Assembly: GCF_024753135.1 (NCBI RefSeq)
Contig: NZ_JANUGP010000002.1
Coordinates: forward strand, 62,001 to 126,000
Source of the DNA: Streptomyces pyxinicus
GTDB taxonomy: Bacteria > Actinomycetota > Actinomycetes > Streptomycetales > Streptomycetaceae
Length of the DNA: 64,000 nucleotides
Reading direction: 5' to 3'
Under the pieces are notes generated by a model, which made no database searches, had not been told where the DNA came from, and worked only from the letters and a program-made list of their open reading frames with translations. Numbering within the stretch: the stretch's first letter is position 1; every line of letters starts with the position of its first letter. Made by a program: the position numbers and the translations under genes. Of this stretch, positions 57,401 to 64,000 are shown piece after piece.

Positions 57401-59406
57401 CTGCTGTTCTGCGACAGCCCGGAGGTGATCACGGGCTGCGGGACCTGCACGGACAGCGCGTACAGGTCGGCCGGGGAGTACAGCTTGGTGGTGGCGTCGT
57501 AGGCCTGGACGGTCCAGGTGTAGGACGTGCCCCAGGCGAGCTTGCCGGCGGGCACGGTCCAGTCGCCGGTGGCGATCAGGCCGGAGTCGGCGAGCTTGGT
57601 GGTGCCGGTGGCGTCGAAGACCTGGAACTTGTACTGGTTGTTCTCGCCGCCGCTGGAGTTGGCGCCGCCGGCCCACGCGGTCAGCTCGGGCTGGGTGGTG
57701 CCCACGACCGCGTTGTCCTGCGGGAACTGCTCGTACAGCTGCGGCGCGGTGTTGCCGGTGTAGGTGACGGACAGCACCGGGCCCTTGCCCGGGTCGTTGA
57801 AGGAACCGAACTGCTTCCAGTGCAGGCCGTCGCTGGTGGACGCGTACACCGCCAGGCCGTAGTCCTTGGTGGTGCCGTTGAACCAGCCCTGGACGGCGGA
57901 GGTGGAGAGCGGGACGCTCACCGAGTCGCCGACGGTGCGGTCGGCGGCGGTGTTGGCGCACGCGTGGGGCACGCTGGGCGTGGCGTTGCCGATGGAGGCG
58001 CCCTTGGCCGGGCCCGGGTAGGCGGTGACGGACTCGGGGGTCCAGGCACCGGTGACCAGCGCGACGTCGAACCGCTCGGCGGTGCAGGTGGCGGCCCAGG
58101 TGTCGAAGAGCTTGAGGGAGGCGGAGGTGACGGTGGCGCCGCTGCCGTCCCAGGCGGTGTCCCAGTGGTTGACGAAGCCGATCGCGGAGTGGCTGCCGGA
58201 GTCGTACGAGCCGATCTTGATGGTCTGCTCGTAGGAGTGGTCGCCGGCCGCGCCGGACTCGGCGTAGGTGGTGGTCCAGCCGTCGCTGACGGTGGGGTCG
58301 ACGGTGACCGGGAAGACGCGGCGCGGGTCGTGCAGCCAGCGGCTGTCCAGGGTCACCTTCAGGGCGTAGCCGTCCTTGGCGTGGACCAGCTCGGTGGTGA
58401 CGTGGTGGGTGGTGGCGGGGTCTCCGGTGCGGCGGTTCACCTTCGCGTCGTACGCGTACGCCGGGGGTATGCGCTCCCGGGTCCCGCCGGTGGCGTCCCG
58501 CAGGTCGGTCCAGCCGTTCCTGCCGTGCTGGACGGGGGTGAGGCCCTTGAGGGTGAGCGGGAAGGTCCAGGAGTCGCCGGCGTCCGCGGAGTGCAGGACG
58601 ACCGACTCCTTCACACCGGTGGCGGTGGGGGAGACCGACAGGTCGGTGGCGTCGAGGACGCCGTCGTAGGTGACGGTGGAGCCGTGCGCGGTGCCCTTGA
58701 CGGGGGCGGCGCCCTTGAGCGTGTAGGCGACGCGGTGCCGGGAGTCGGCCGCGAGGGAGGCGAGGGCGGGGTCGGTGGCCTTGCGGGCGAAGTCCACGGC
58801 GACCGAGTTGGCCTTCTCGTGCCAGCGGCCGTCCGGTCCGGCGCGTACGTCCACATCGATCGGCGCCCATCGCCCCTTGCCGGTCCGGTAGTTGACGGGC
58901 GTGGGGGACAACTGGCGGGTGGTGGACCCGTCGGCGTTGCGGTAGACGGTCGCGGTCCGGGTGGACTTGGCGGCGTCCCGCTTGCTGGTGCGGGCGTTGA
59001 AGACGCCGCCGTGTCCGCTGCGGCCGCTCTTCACGGCCGGCTTGTGCGGGTGGTAGGCGGACAGCTCGCCGCGGCCCTTGCCGGGTGCGTGCCCCGCGCC
59101 GCGGTGCGCGGCGGTGGCGTCGGCGGAGACGTGGTGCCGCTTGCCGGCGGCCGTGCCGGACCGCTGGTGCGGCAGCTTGCCCCAGTGCGGGTCGGTGAAC
59201 CAGGACGCGATCGAGGACGGGCTCATGTTCGGCAGCTCGACGCGGCCCAGTTCCAGGCCCTCGGCGAGGGCCTGGTCCGTCGTCAGCGCCAGCACCAGTG
59301 CGGTGAGCACCAGCACGGCGACGGAGCGCCGCGCGCGGCGGGCACGGCGTAGGGGGCGCGCTGTCCGCGTGGGGCGCGGACGGCGGCTGAGCGGCCACAG
59401 AGGCAC
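48484..59406 (-). CDS. Giant RHS/YD-repeat polymorphic toxin with LamG and Hint domains
   Basis: About 3640 residues. Basic N-terminus and hydrophobic signal segment, then a DNRLRE-like stalk domain (about 370-550), long YD/RHS repeats (about 650-2940) interrupted by three LamG lectin-like modules (about 905-1135, 1200-1425 and 1960-2165), the RHS core end (RWYDPGTGQFL, DDNPMAGTDESG, about 2960-3045), a His/Lys/Arg-Val-rich segment (3046-3180), a hydrophobic Gly/Ala segment, a Hint autoprotease (about 3326-3529, ending TPVLVHNC) and a 112-residue C-terminal candidate toxin. The shell should encapsulate the toxin; Hint cleavage before Cys3529 would free it. GTG at 59406 is chosen because GGAG lies 8 bases upstream and the product begins with a compact signal peptide; an upstream ATG would add 21 residues. 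Followed by a coupled immunity gene. Confidence 0.93.
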   Translation of the reverse strand: MPLWPLSRRPRPTRTARPLRRARRARRSVAVLVLTALVLALTTDQALAEGLELGRVELPNMSPSSIASWFTDPHWGKLPHQRSGTAAGKRHHVSADATAAHRGAGHAPGKGRGELSAYHPHKPAVKSGRSGHGGVFNARTSKRDAAKSTRTATVYRNADGSTTRQLSPTPVNYRTGKGRWAPIDVDVRAGPDGRWHEKANSVAVDFARKATDPALASLAADSRHRVAYTLKGAAPVKGTAHGSTVTYDGVLDATDLSVSPTATGVKESVVLHSADAGDSWTFPLTLKGLTPVQHGRNGWTDLRDATGGTRERIPPAYAYDAKVNRRTGDPATTHHVTTELVHAKDGYALKVTLDSRWLHDPRRVFPVTVDPTVSDGWTTTYAESGAAGDHSYEQTIKIGSYDSGSHSAIGFVNHWDTAWDGSGATVTSASLKLFDTWAATCTAERFDVALVTGAWTPESVTAYPGPAKGASIGNATPSVPHACANTAADRTVGDSVSVPLSTSAVQGWFNGTTKDYGLAVYASTSDGLHWKQFGSFNDPGKGPVLSVTYTGNTAPQLYEQFPQDNAVVGTTQPELTAWAGGANSSGGENNQYKFQVFDATGTTKLADSGLIATGDWTVPAGKLAWGTSYTWTVQAYDATTKLYSPADLYALSVQVPQPVITSGLSQNSSDHGFDASIGNYTTSDTDASVSTVGPSLDVERDYNSRDPRWTGAFGAGWSSIFDSRATEQYTAAGAVSSVVVTYPDGSQVGYGKNADGSFTPGNGRFATFKTVTGGYTLTDKDDTLYTFTQSLGSGGYGLTSVTDANGRSVNLTWTGGHITKMASAVSGRSLSLAWQTPSGAQAAHVASVVTDPVTPGDTGTVQTWTYGYSGDRLTQVCSPLSSTKCTAYGYDSGSGYRNAALDLDPHTFWPLSETSGTGAKDAVLDNEGTTDATYENVTLGQSAGPLTGSTAKAATFNGTDSDVALPKNLGNDTDSGAISLWFKTSQGPGVLYSYASQPIGSGQAAGFYTPSVYVGTDGKLNAEFWYSGGINPIVSTASVADGKWHHVVLSAAGDSQTLYLDNAKVGSRTGTVSIKSAVAFGKNQSFNYLGTGFLGGNWPDNPHHSTSEPDGYATYFKGSIADVAWYGRPLVAADVSALYTYGTHGTSLLNGITRPSGKTFAAMSYDPDSTTLTQLTDENGGGWKLGAPTVTGSSDTYRGAVLGDAPSRYFRLGEAAGASAALDEVRGGDGTYNAVTLGGAGPFSDHKAAAFDGTASALTLPGGSVPGSGAESAGLWFKTSTAGGVLLATSKDPLTSGGTTTSAYTPVLYVGSSGKLNGEFYFSGGSTKPLASTTTVTDGKWHHAVISASASSQSLYLDGALVGTQSGAAAMSGQPNTYVGAGFLGGNWPDEAHHSTSDNTGYATYFKGSVADVSLYRSELTAADVAAQFQAAKNSTGLLPVKTVKVVSPTNSTLTYTYDVTNGNRALTETDGLGNRTSFGYDTSGFEHTVTDPNGATTVTGHDVRGNVVSSTSCQDQAANKCDTEYYAYYPDDTTAQLTTTDPRNDQLLTERDGRSTSATDTTYLTSYAYDTAGNQTTITGPAVPGFPNGRATTTVYSDGTSAYPAADGGVVPKGLPVKTVSPGGAVNQVSYFKNGDVASTTDAIGLVTRYTYDGLGQVTTQKVVSDTYPDGLVTSYTYDKAGQVVEEHDPRLTDRVTGATHAAVTSTVFDEDGNTTSQTVSDASGGDRSRTQTWTYDDYDHVLTESDANAADHLPYGNTTTYSYDTSGNKNKEVTSAGNETRYTYDDNGDLLTQGVMYTGDPTDPKAPALLTESSRAYDPAGRLASITDAMGDTTSYTYTDDGLTSTVKRTSPDGKSTYALESDAYDAAGNLLQSTTDNGETVSKYTVDAASRTTSTELDPTGVDRVTTLSYTPDDEVATENDHDASGYDRTTTSSYDDMGNLLGETLYGDASGHPAGWWKLDQPSGTHVTDASGTGNSANASGVTWSDGAADFAGTASTQGVTTNGPVLDTSTSYTVSAWVKMSSLPAHNAAVVAQTGTTNSAFMLQYNYAHTGAPMWSMLDTSKDATSPAFPAAYATAVPATGAWTHLVGVYDSASGGIKLYVNGTLSGSGTNTTPWNATGPLTIGQDKYAGASSDPLPGAVSGVQVYQRALSATEVSSLYGKGRGGGTVGSSDAQTTRYAYDKRGLPTSMTDAEQHTTDYSYDEAGNLAVTTAPAVQAEPDGTAATVRPVTTSGFNTFGEAVEEQDPNGLVTSTAYDAEGNKVSETLPPYTPAGASTPDAGTTVYTYDSEGNQTSVTSPGGKTTSYLYDQLGNLAQTTAPDGAKTHASYDPNGEQLSATDPTGAQTQATYDFLGRQLTQTTLERYPSTRTLTSTTSYAVTPGNPYGAHAATSTTPGGVTTTYAYDRAGETTAVTDGAGNTTRYAYDFEGNRAKTTLADGSYTTSEYNADGDPTATRSYDPIGTKLWETSQAYDGVGNMTAATDANGHTSRFTYDAAGTITQEVQPVDAATSITTTFGYDAAGNRTRFTDGRGNSWRYAYTPWGQQEKVTEPTTATYTSAADSTTAYAYDADGRLTNVTLPGGVTTAMTYDTDGRLKTMSGTGADAATATRSFDYDADGRVKSADTDAVGVTGAADHQDATHDAFTYDDRSDLLTASGSAGSAGFAYDDDGAMTSRTDAAGTTSYGYDRAGRLSTLNDAATGTQLTYSYGSLNELKTVRYGSTGQLRTFGYNSAHELTSDVLAQGGTTLASFAYDYDKNGNLTSKKTTGVSGASANTYGYDWANRLTSWDNGTKTTSYAYDASGNRIRNGSDVYTYDARDQLTSDGVHSYDYSARGTMTRESSTAGGTVAYRTDAFGGQIVAGGQSYTLDATGRNITDRDTSTPGATRTFAYSGADNTVASDGDTTYTYDPAGGLLGIKPSGGTGVLALTDQHSDVVGTFTAGATSLAGSASYDPLGKVVSPTDTVQGRLGFQSGWTEPGTGDVGTASRWYDPGTGQFLNKDSVSLDAVPNSVAANPFAYVDDNPMAGTDESGNCSFYDLVCGAKKVVHHAKAAVKRAAHKVYHAVKHVARKIVHAVKHVAHRIVHKVRDVYHATVRVVRRVYHYTVRRVRHAYHRVVHAVHSAYHKVSHAVHRVVHAVKKAAKKVAHTVKKAAHAVAHAARTAYHATVTAAKSTAKFVKHHAAAITSFVVSTAVFAGCEAITGGVGSIGCAAAAGAAGSLVEQGFACAENGGDDCSAGAFAGSAVEGAVAGAAGGLLGKIGGSLLAKAAPKAMKVVGGLFGKGVTEAAESGTADATEEATSVAESQGAGTRAQSHSEESSPGCRSGLPHSFAGATRVLMADGTTKAIDQIRIGDTVANAVPGAAGTQAHEVTDVIVTHTDHDFVDVTVKNTGKGSAKAAATSVVRKAARKAAFGLAASAALLGALSGGHDHGADQQQVAAVTSTTHDAHLTTTFHHPFYDETRSAFVEAKNLHPGDVLQTPTGTTEVTGVRLYRANTTTYDLTVGSLHTYYVVAGDTPVLVHNCGTARDDILDETRATAESNVDIVPHKRKSSLISGHTITMEDAMATGSKFLGEGMRDVARGRGIFRSADNLRGFRIDPDSLAGGHWPDVPHVHFEIFDEAGKPLANNHVPLAEP

Positions 59407-59643
59407 GGCTTCGACTCCAGCGATCAAGAACGGCACAAAACGCGCTGATCTTGCCTGCTGTGAACACACTGTGGACAGATTCGCGGGGCTACCTTGCCCC
59501 TACCTTGACCGCGTCTTGCGGAACCTGACCGGTTTGCCAGTGGCCGTCCGTTTGCACCTTGTGAACGTCTTTACCGCTCCGTCATCGCACCCGTATCGTT
59601 TCTTCACCTGACGGTTACTCATGCGGAGGCCCTGCCACCGCTT

Positions 59644-60444
59644 TCACCCCCCGCACTGCCTCAGCATCGCCTCCTTGTCGGACGGCGTGACCGGCAGGTC
59701 GTACTTCACGGAGACCTGGGCGACACGGACCGCGTAGGAGCACCGGATCCGCTGGTTCGGCGGCAGCCAGCTCGCCGGGCCCGAGTCGCTCTTGGCGCCG
59801 TTGGTCGGCCCGTCCACCGGGATCAGGTTCAGCGGGTCGTTGGCGATGTCCTCCCGCTTGCCCTTCGACCAGTGGGCGGCGCCCATCTGCCAGTCGTAGG
59901 ACAGCGGCATCACATGGTCGATCTGCACCTTGGTGGCGTGCGCCTTCGTCCAGGCGATCGTCCTGCCGGTGTACGGGTCGTGGAGAGTCAGCGAGACGAC
60001 GACGCAGGTGGACCCGCCGCGGAAGCGGACGTCCTCGCCGTCACGTTTCAGCAGATCGTTGCGCGAATCGCAGCCGTTGTGGGAGAAGGGGACGCCGCCG
60101 GGGGCGGAGTCCATCCAGGCGTAGCCGAACTCGTCGCGGGCGTAGCCCGTCTTGGGGCCGCGTCCCTTCGTGGCCACCTTCTTGATCAGGGCACGGGCCT
60201 CGGCCTTGTCCCCGGCCGAGGTGATCGCCGCCAGCCCCGGCTTCGTCCCGTCCGGATTGTCCAGCGGGCTGACGGCCCGTCCGTCACCGCCGGCCGGGCC
60301 GACCGGACCGGCGGTGCCGCCCGCGGCGGGCGGGGCCACCTCCTTGCAGCCACCGAGCGCGAGCCCGGACGCCAGCAGCACGGCGGACGCCACCAGAGCA
60401 CGCCTGCTCCGGGCGCCACGCCCCGTATCCCTCAGACGCGTCAC
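59644..60444 (-). CDS. Secreted HNH endonuclease lipoprotein (DUF1524)
   Basis: A 266-residue exported lipoprotein (lipobox LALGGC, about residue 32). The C-terminal domain carries an HNH-type motif: IDHVMPLSYDWQMGAAHW (DH pair), NDPLNLIPVDGPTNGAKSD (central N and catalytic residues) and the LPPNQRIRCSYAVR tail, as in DUF1524 nucleases. It would degrade DNA outside the cell. GTG 60444 is preceded by AGAGGGGGG. It lies upstream of the RHS gene in the same direction with a 237-base gap. Confidence 0.87.
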   Translation of the reverse strand: MTRLRDTGRGARSRRALVASAVLLASGLALGGCKEVAPPAAGGTAGPVGPAGGDGRAVSPLDNPDGTKPGLAAITSAGDKAEARALIKKVATKGRGPKTGYARDEFGYAWMDSAPGGVPFSHNGCDSRNDLLKRDGEDVRFRGGSTCVVVSLTLHDPYTGRTIAWTKAHATKVQIDHVMPLSYDWQMGAAHWSKGKREDIANDPLNLIPVDGPTNGAKSDSGPASWLPPNQRIRCSYAVRVAQVSVKYDLPVTPSDKEAMLRQCGG

Positions 60445-60639
60445 GATGCGCCCCCCTCTGTCCACCCTGGTCCGCCCTCGGATACGGGCGGATCGTCCCG
60501 GCCCCACGGTATCCGCCGCCGCGACGGCGGCAGCGGGGTCCCGAAGAGTGATACAGGGTTACGAGGTGCCCCGTCGGAGTCACTTGACGCACCGGGACCG
60601 GGGACGGGGGAGCACGAGCGGCGGGCGCGTGCCCCGGCT

Positions 60640-60857
60640 CACACCGGGCACCCACCCGCCACCCCTGCGACCCGGGGACCGGCCCCGAGGGCTACGACCC
60701 CAGGACGGACGCCAGGAACTCCCCCACCCAGCCCAACAGTTCACGTCCCACCAACGGCTTGCCGCCGACCTTCGCGGTCTTCGGGCGAGGCACGAGAATC
60801 TGCCGGACGGACGGTTTCATGACCGTACCCGGGTACAGGCGCTTGAGCCGCAGCTCC
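60640..60857. repeat. Copy A of the mfd 3'-end duplication
   Basis: About 217 bases, 97% identical by eye to 60877-61093 at a constant offset of 236 (one extra G at the edge). It contains the last 53 codons of mfd and about 50 bases of downstream flank. See the mfd finding. Confidence 0.93.
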
Positions 60858-60898
60858 GCGGACACGGGCACCGGCCCACACCGGCACCCGCCCGCCAC
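60692..60898 (-). pseudogene. Duplicated C-terminal fragment of Mfd
   Basis: An open frame of up to 68 codons whose last 53 residues (ELRLKRLYPGTVMKPSV... ending ASVLGS) equal the Mfd C-terminus exactly. It has a potential ATG at 60898, just 30 bases after the real mfd stop, but no ribosome site. Four base differences from the true mfd 3' end all fall at synonymous third positions. Confidence 0.85.
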
Positions 60899-61093
60899 CC
60901 CTGCGACCCGGGGACCGGCCCCGAGGGCTACGACCCCAGGACGGACGCCAGGAACTCCCCCACCCAGCCCAACAGTTCACGCCCGACCAACGGCTTGCCA
61001 CCGACCTTCGCGGTCTTCGGGCGAGGCACGAGAATCTGCCGGACGGACGGTTTCATGACCGTACCCGGGTACAGGCGCTTGAGGCGCAGCTCC
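60877..61093. repeat. Copy B of the mfd 3'-end duplication (within mfd)
   Basis: The mfd-resident partner of copy A, running from the 3' flank through the last ~55 codons of mfd. A 19-base spacer (60858-60876) separates the copies. Confidence 0.93.
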
Positions 61094-64000
61094 TGCGACT
61101 CGCGTAGTTCGACCGGCGCGAAGCGGATGTTGGTGCCCTGGAGCACGATCTCGCCGACGCCGCACGCGCGGGCGAGCATCCGCAGGCCGGCCACCAGCAG
61201 CAGGTTCTCCACCGGTTCGGGCAGCTTGCCGTAGCGGTCGGTGAGTTCCTCGCGGACGGCCTTGATGTCGTCCTCGGAGTTGGCGGAGGCGATGGCCCGG
61301 TAGGCCTGGAGGCGCAGGCGCTCGCCCGGGGCGTAGTCGTGCGGGACGTGCGCGTCGACGGGCAGCTCGATCTTGACTTCCAGCGGCGCCTCTTCCTCGA
61401 TCTCACCGGTCTCCAGCTGGCGCCGGTAGTCGGCGACGGCCTCGCCGACCATGCGGACGTACAGGTCGAAGCCGACGCCGGCGATGTGCCCGGACTGTTC
61501 GCCGCCGAGTAGGTTTCCGGCGCCGCGGATCTCCAGGTCCTTCATCGCCACGTACATGCCGGCGCCCATCTCGGTGTGCTGGGCGATGGTCGCGAGCCGT
61601 TCGTGCGCGGTCTCGGTCAGCGGCTTCTCCGGCGGGTACAGGAAGTAGGCGTACCCGCGCTCGCGCCCGCGGCCGACCCGTCCGCGCAGCTGGTGCAGCT
61701 GGGAGAGGCCGAAGTTGTCGCCGCGCTCCACGATCAGGGTGTTGGCGTTGGAGATGTCGATGCCGGACTCCACGATCGTGGTCGACACCAGGACGTCGAA
61801 CTTCTTCTCCCAGAAGTCGACGACGACCTGTTCGAGCGCCGACTCCGACATCTGGCCGTGGGCGGTGGCGATGCGGGCCTCGGGGACGATGTCGCGCAGC
61901 CGTGCCGCCGCGCGGTCGATGGACTCGACGCGGTTGTGGATGTAGAAGACCTGGCCCTCGCGCAGCAGTTCGCGGCGGATGGCGGCGCCGATCTGCCGCT
62001 CCTCGTACGGCCCGACGAAGGTCAGCACCGGGTGCCGCTCCTCGGGCGGGGTGGTGATGGTGGACATCTCGCGGATGCCGGTGACGGCCATCTCCAGGGT
62101 GCGCGGGATGGGGGTGGCGGACATGGTGAGCACGTCCACGTTGGCGCGCAGCTTCTTCAGCTGCTCCTTGTGCTCGACGCCGAAGCGCTGCTCCTCGTCG
62201 ACGATGACCAGGCCGAGGTCCTTGAACTTGGTCTCCGAGGAGAACAGCCGGTGGGTGCCGATGACGACGTCCACCGCGCCGTCCTTCAGGCCCTCAAGGA
62301 CGGCCTTGGCCTCGGTGTCGGTCTGGAACCGGGACAGCGCGCGCACGTTGACCGGGAACTGCGCGTACCGCTCGGAGAAGGTGCCGAAGTGCTGCTGCAC
62401 CAGCAGCGTGGTGGGGACGAGGACGGCGACCTGCTTGCCGTCCTGTACGGCCTTGAAGGCGGCCCGCACCGCGATCTCGGTCTTGCCGTACCCGACGTCG
62501 CCGCAGATCAGGCGGTCCATGGGGACGGTCTTCTCCATGTCCTCCTTGACCTCGGCGATGGTGGTGAGCTGATCCGGGGTCTCGGCGTACGGGAACGCGT
62601 CCTCCAGCTCGCGCTGCCAGGGCGTGTCGGTGCCGAAGGCGTGGCCGGGGGCGGCCATGCGCGCGCTGTAGAGCTTGATCAGGTCGGCGGCGATCTCCTT
62701 GACGGCCTTCTTCGCGCGGGCCTTGGTCTTGGTCCAGTCGGCGCCGCCGAGCCGGTGCAGGGTGGGGGCCTCGCCGCCGACGTACTTGGTGATCTGCTCC
62801 AGCTGGTCGGTCGGGATGTACAGCCGGTCGCCGGGCTGGCCGCGCTTGGCGGGCGCGTACTCCACGACCAGGTACTCACGGGTGGCGCCCTGGACGGTGC
62901 GCTGCACCATCTCGATGTAGCGGCCGACGCCGTGCTGCTCGTGGACGATGTAGTCGCCGGCCTCCAGGGTGAGCGGGTCGATGGTCTTGCGGCGGCGGGC
63001 CGGCATCCGGGCGCCGTCGCGGCCGGCGGCCTTCTGGCCGGTGAGGTCGGTCTCGGTGAGGACGGCGAGCTTCCGGGCGGTGTCGATGAAGCCGTGGTCG
63101 ATGCAGCCGCAGGAGACGTGGACGACGGAGGGGCTCAGCTCGCCGAGGTCGATGTCGAGGCGGGCGGCGATGCCTTCGCCGCCGAGCACCTCCACCGTGC
63201 GGGCGGCGGGGCCGTGGCCCTCGGTGACGAAGACGGTGCGCCAGCCGTCGGCGAGCCAGCCCTTGGTGTCGGCGAGGGCCCGCGCGGTGTCGCCGCGGTA
63301 GGTCTCGGGGGCGCGCATGCCGAGTTTGAGGGTGTCGGCGTCCAGTTCCTCGTCGGCGGCGAACGGGGAGACCGACCACCACATCATGTCCAGCTCGCGC
63401 GCGCGGTCGCGGACGTCGGCGATGGACCACAGGGAGGCCGCGCCGACGTCGATGGGCGCCTCGCCGCCGCCGGCGGTGGCGGCCCAGGAGGCCTGGAGGA
63501 ACTCCTGGCTGGTGGCCACCAGGTCGGCGGCGCGGGTGCGGACCCGCTCGGGGTCGCAGACCACGGCCATGGAGCCCTTGGGCAGCACGTCGAGCAGCAG
63601 CTCCATGGCGTCCACGAGGACGGGGGCGAGGGACTCCATGCCCTCCACGGCGATGCCCTCGGCGATCTTGCCGAGCAGTTCGCCCAGCTCGGGGTGGCTC
63701 TCGGCGAGGGCACGGGCGCGGGCCCGGACGTCGTCGGTGAGGAGCAGCTCGCGGCACGGCGGCGCCCACAGGCCGTGCTCGGCGACTTCGAGGGAGCGCT
63801 GGTCGGCCACCTTGAAGTAGCGGATCTCCTCGATGTCGTCGCCCCAGAACTCGACGCGCAGGGGGTGTTCCTCGGTGGGCGGGAACACGTCCAGGATGCC
63901 GCCGCGGACGGCGAACTCGCCGCGCTTCTCGACCAGCTCCACGCGCGCGTAGGCGGCCGCGGCGAGGGCTTCCACGATCTGGTTCAGGTCGGCGCTGCGG
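60928..64000 (-). CDS. mfd: Transcription-repair coupling factor Mfd (5' part outside window)
   Basis: The C-terminal ~1024 residues of Mfd, the helicase-like translocase that removes stalled RNA polymerase and recruits UvrA. The UvrB-like N-terminal region is partly present; then the RNAP-interaction domain (YIVHEQHGVGRY, REYLVVEYAPA), helicase motifs GDVGYGKTEIAVRAAFKA (Walker A), DEEQRFGVEHKEQ (DEEQ box), TMSATPIPRTLEMA and the QLRGRVGRGRERGYAY motif VI, and the TRCF C-terminal domain. Cut by the window end. Its 3' end is tandemly duplicated. Confidence 0.97.
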   Translation of the reverse strand, partial: RSADLNQIVEALAAAAYARVELVEKRGEFAVRGGILDVFPPTEEHPLRVEFWGDDIEEIRYFKVADQRSLEVAEHGLWAPPCRELLLTDDVRARARALAESHPELGELLGKIAEGIAVEGMESLAPVLVDAMELLLDVLPKGSMAVVCDPERVRTRAADLVATSQEFLQASWAATAGGGEAPIDVGAASLWSIADVRDRARELDMMWWSVSPFAADEELDADTLKLGMRAPETYRGDTARALADTKGWLADGWRTVFVTEGHGPAARTVEVLGGEGIAARLDIDLGELSPSVVHVSCGCIDHGFIDTARKLAVLTETDLTGQKAAGRDGARMPARRRKTIDPLTLEAGDYIVHEQHGVGRYIEMVQRTVQGATREYLVVEYAPAKRGQPGDRLYIPTDQLEQITKYVGGEAPTLHRLGGADWTKTKARAKKAVKEIAADLIKLYSARMAAPGHAFGTDTPWQRELEDAFPYAETPDQLTTIAEVKEDMEKTVPMDRLICGDVGYGKTEIAVRAAFKAVQDGKQVAVLVPTTLLVQQHFGTFSERYAQFPVNVRALSRFQTDTEAKAVLEGLKDGAVDVVIGTHRLFSSETKFKDLGLVIVDEEQRFGVEHKEQLKKLRANVDVLTMSATPIPRTLEMAVTGIREMSTITTPPEERHPVLTFVGPYEERQIGAAIRRELLREGQVFYIHNRVESIDRAAARLRDIVPEARIATAHGQMSESALEQVVVDFWEKKFDVLVSTTIVESGIDISNANTLIVERGDNFGLSQLHQLRGRVGRGRERGYAYFLYPPEKPLTETAHERLATIAQHTEMGAGMYVAMKDLEIRGAGNLLGGEQSGHIAGVGFDLYVRMVGEAVADYRRQLETGEIEEEAPLEVKIELPVDAHVPHDYAPGERLRLQAYRAIASANSEDDIKAVREELTDRYGKLPEPVENLLLVAGLRMLARACGVGEIVLQGTNIRFAPVELRESQELRLKRLYPGTVMKPSVRQILVPRPKTAKVGGKPLVGRELLGWVGEFLASVLGS

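Noticed and set aside
61979..62572. Plus-strand frames inside mfd.
   Set aside because: Antisense shadows with Ser/Arg/Thr-rich composition.

Overview
The window is a stretch of high-GC actinobacterial chromosome, almost certainly Streptomyces. The evidence is extreme GC with third-position GC bias, groES/groEL1 under two CIRCE boxes with a His-rich GroEL tail, a tRNA-Leu(UAA) that corresponds to the developmental tRNA bldA, tandem LysM/Rpf resuscitation-factor genes behind a ydaO-type c-di-AMP riboswitch, and many small uncharacterised membrane or secreted proteins.

Layout. 0-1.6 kb: MOSC protein and an SDR. 1.9-4.3 kb: groES-groEL1 with a promoter embedded in paired CIRCE operators. 4.3-7.3 kb: two tandem NodB-type polysaccharide deacetylase lipoproteins (the second has lost its catalytic residues) divergent from a THUMP-like methyltransferase. 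7.6-9.0 kb: an LCP cell-wall ligase gene and an unusual tRNA-Gly(UCC) with a GUGC T-loop. 9.0-17.9 kb: a leftward cluster for tRNA t6A synthesis (tsaD, rimI, tsaB, tsaE) joined to alr, nnr and acpS, with a degenerate L,D-transpeptidase-like gene inside it. 18-24.9 kb: SDR, cystathionine beta-synthase, SGNH hydrolase, thiolase and small hypotheticals. 24.9-29.9 kb: a Bax-inhibitor-1 family protein, bldA, and a MacB-like ABC ATPase/FtsX-type permease pair. 29.9-37.3 kb: cyclopropane synthase, type II NADH dehydrogenase, a YefM/RelE-type toxin-antitoxin pair, and the leftward run eno, ftsB/divIC-like, DUF501, ppx. 37.6-39.7 kb: two Rpf-like genes. 39.9-47.3 kb: P450, MazG, a SurA-like lipoprotein and hypotheticals including a DUF1906 glycoside-hydrolase-like protein. 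47.7-60.4 kb: accessory polymorphic-toxin locus with a ~3640-residue RHS/YD-repeat protein carrying LamG modules, a Hint self-cleaving domain and an unfamiliar 112-residue C-terminal toxin candidate, followed by two immunity-type genes and preceded by a secreted HNH nuclease. 60.6-64 kb: the 3' part of mfd, whose last ~165 coding bases and flank are tandemly duplicated.

Themes. Much of the window concerns the cell envelope (LCP, deacetylases, LDT-like, alr, Rpf, FtsB, and possibly the odd tRNA-Gly as glycine donor for the peptidoglycan bridge) and core information processing (t6A, mfd, GroE, enolase). The most noteworthy signals are the GUGC-loop tRNA-Gly, the mfd 3'-end duplication in which all coding differences are synonymous, the RHS toxin tip with its immunity array, three enzyme-family members with substituted catalytic residues, and tandem operator-like repeats in front of the LDT-like gene. 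From memory of the S. coelicolor gene order, the left part (groE to acpS) and the right part (CBS to mfd) are distant blocks in that species, so a rearrangement boundary probably lies near 18-19 kb. Everything here is from reading the sequence; no database search was run.
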